Positions 6,984 through 7,359 of a DNA stretch of 7,359 nucleotides are shown piece after piece (position 1 is the stretch's first letter; every line of letters begins with the position of its first letter). Origin of the DNA: an uncultured Bacteroidia bacterium (lineage in GTDB: Bacteria > Bacteroidota > Bacteroidia > Bacteroidales > UBA932); contig CACYEB010000146.1 in assembly GCA_902773305.1 (NCBI GenBank), positions 1-7,359 of the forward strand, read 5' to 3'. Below the pieces are notes generated by a model, which saw only the letters and a program-made list of their open reading frames with translations, ran no database searches and was not told where the DNA came from. The position numbers and the translations under genes are program-made.

Positions 6984-6995
6984 TGATTTAAATCA
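6984..6995. repeat. 12-base perfect palindrome
   Basis: TGATTTAAATCA is perfectly self-complementary and lies in the gap between the M64 gene and its terminator. It could bind a dimeric regulator, but no promoter clearly depends on it, and AT-rich palindromes of this length can arise by chance. Confidence 0.3.
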
Positions 6996-7004
6996 AAACG
7001 GTCA

Positions 7005-7058
7005 TACAGAGCATACAGCGTCGCAGGTCAGCCTTTTTGCAGGCCTGCGACGTTTTGA
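7005..7058. repeat. Right copy of the ~55-base direct repeat containing a hairpin
   Basis: This is the partner of the copy at 3021-3076, in the same orientation about 3.98 kb downstream, and brackets the whole M64 lipoprotein unit. Both stem arms and both flanks are conserved, with the loop two bases shorter. Confidence 0.9.
7019..7056 (+). terminator. Rho-independent-type terminator after the M64 lipoprotein gene
   Basis: CGTCGCAGG (7019-7027) pairs with CCTGCGACG (7044-7052), with the same inward T-G and C-G extension as the left copy. TTTT follows at 7053-7056 and another T-rich stretch comes just after. It lies 83 bases past the stop at 6935. Confidence 0.75.
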
Positions 7059-7083
7059 ATTTTCTTCCAAAATGTGCTATGAA

Positions 7084-7117
7084 TCGGAATTTATTGTAAA
7101 TTTGCAGTAAATTCCGA
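7084..7117. promoter_or_regulatory. Inverted repeat framing the ATPase promoter (probable operator)
   Basis: TCGGAATTTATTG (7084-7096) and CAGTAAATTCCGA (7105-7117) are inverted repeats matching at 12 of 13 positions. The 8-base spacer TAAATTTG is exactly the -7 promoter box. A dimeric repressor bound here would cover the RNA polymerase contact site, so autorepression is the simplest reading. A short RNA or DNA hairpin or a mobile-element end is possible too. Confidence 0.55.
7097..7104 (+). promoter_or_regulatory. Bacteroides-type -7 promoter box for the AAA ATPase
   Basis: TAAATTTG matches TAnnTTTG exactly. TGTG at 7073-7076, 20 bases upstream, sits at the right distance for the -33 element and matches TTTG in three of four bases. 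This would give a leader of roughly 60 bases before the ATG at 7168. Confidence 0.6.
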
Positions 7118-7167
7118 ATGAGAGAAACTCAACGGATTGGTTTTGAGCGAATTAACATTTTTAGAAA

Positions 7168-7359
7168 ATGGCAGGATATATTCCCAGAGACGTTTATCTG
7201 CAGAAGCTGATTGACAGCCGACTGAGCGGAGACGTGAAAGTAGTGACCGGTCCCAGGCGATGCGGTAAGTCTTGGCTTCTGACCAGGCTGTACAAGGATT
7301 ATCTGATTGCAGACGGTGTTCCGGAAGAGGATATCATCATCGTTTCGCTCGATATGGAC
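7168..7359 (+). CDS. AAA-family ATPase (AAA_14/DUF4143 type), N-terminal part
   Basis: Sixty-four codons are visible and the frame is open at the right edge. The only possible start is ATG 7168, since an in-frame TAG lies at 7162-7164. The N-terminus MAGYIPRDVYLQKLIDSR leads into strand VKVVTGPRRCGKSWLL, with the P-loop GPRRCGKS at residues 28-35. The next strand, DIIIVSLDMD (55-64), is at the window end. This order matches AAA_14/DUF4143 proteins, ATPases of about 400 residues that are abundant in Bacteroidales and whose function is largely unknown. The AAA_14 and C-terminal DUF4143 domains themselves are not yet visible, so the family is inferred from the N-terminal signature. It has its own promoter with an inverted-repeat operator and lies after the terminator of the M64 gene, so it is an independent unit. 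Confidence 0.82.
   Translation, partial: MAGYIPRDVYLQKLIDSRLSGDVKVVTGPRRCGKSWLLTRLYKDYLIADGVPEEDIIIVSLDMD

Noticed and set aside
3021..7058. Insertion sequence or transposon bounded by the two repeats
   Set aside because: The repeats are direct, contain terminator-like hairpins, and enclose no transposase or recombinase.

Overview
The window looks like a chromosomal segment of a Bacteroidota bacterium, probably order Bacteroidales. The evidence is a RecN-linked RNA polymerase omega-type gene, a NigD-like lipoprotein, a DUF4988/BACON-containing lipoprotein, promoter boxes matching the Bacteroides TAnnTTTG type, and the absence of Shine-Dalgarno sequences. Species cannot be named from the sequence. 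The left part is GC-rich (63% by hand count in the 60 bases from 781), which argues for a moderately GC-rich gut lineage rather than a low-GC Bacteroides.

Layout: positions 1-3008 are a compact four-gene housekeeping run on the + strand. It holds the C-terminal end of an omega/Rpb6-like RNA polymerase subunit (1-214), recN (219-1865), a cysteine-free Fur-family regulator (1870-2322) and a NigD-like lipoprotein (2319-3008). Gaps are 4 bases, 4 bases and then a 4-base overlap, so they are probably co-transcribed. A hairpin with a T run (3035-3074) closes this unit.

Positions 3090-6935 hold one large accessory gene with its own TAnnTTTG promoter box and a structured leader. It encodes a 1250-residue surface lipoprotein: signal peptide, DUF4988-like stalk with a short collagen-like stretch, Ig-like domain, BACON-like domain, plant-type leucine-rich repeats, a thioredoxin-fold-like domain without its cysteines, and a C-terminal M64 (IgA-peptidase family) metalloprotease domain. 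Base composition changes sharply inside this gene (about 37% GC in the LRR part, back to about 60% at ~6340 within the protease domain), so it looks like a recombination mosaic. The same ~55-base hairpin element stands on both sides of the gene (3021-3076 and 7005-7058).

Positions 7084-7359 start a further unit: a promoter box framed exactly by a 13-base inverted repeat (one mismatch), then the start of an AAA-type ATPase with a GPRRCGKS P-loop that runs off the right edge.

Functionally, the left block is basic transcription, DNA-break repair and regulation. The large lipoprotein is probably exposed on the cell surface and acts on, or binds, host or dietary protein. No direct functional link between the two blocks is visible.
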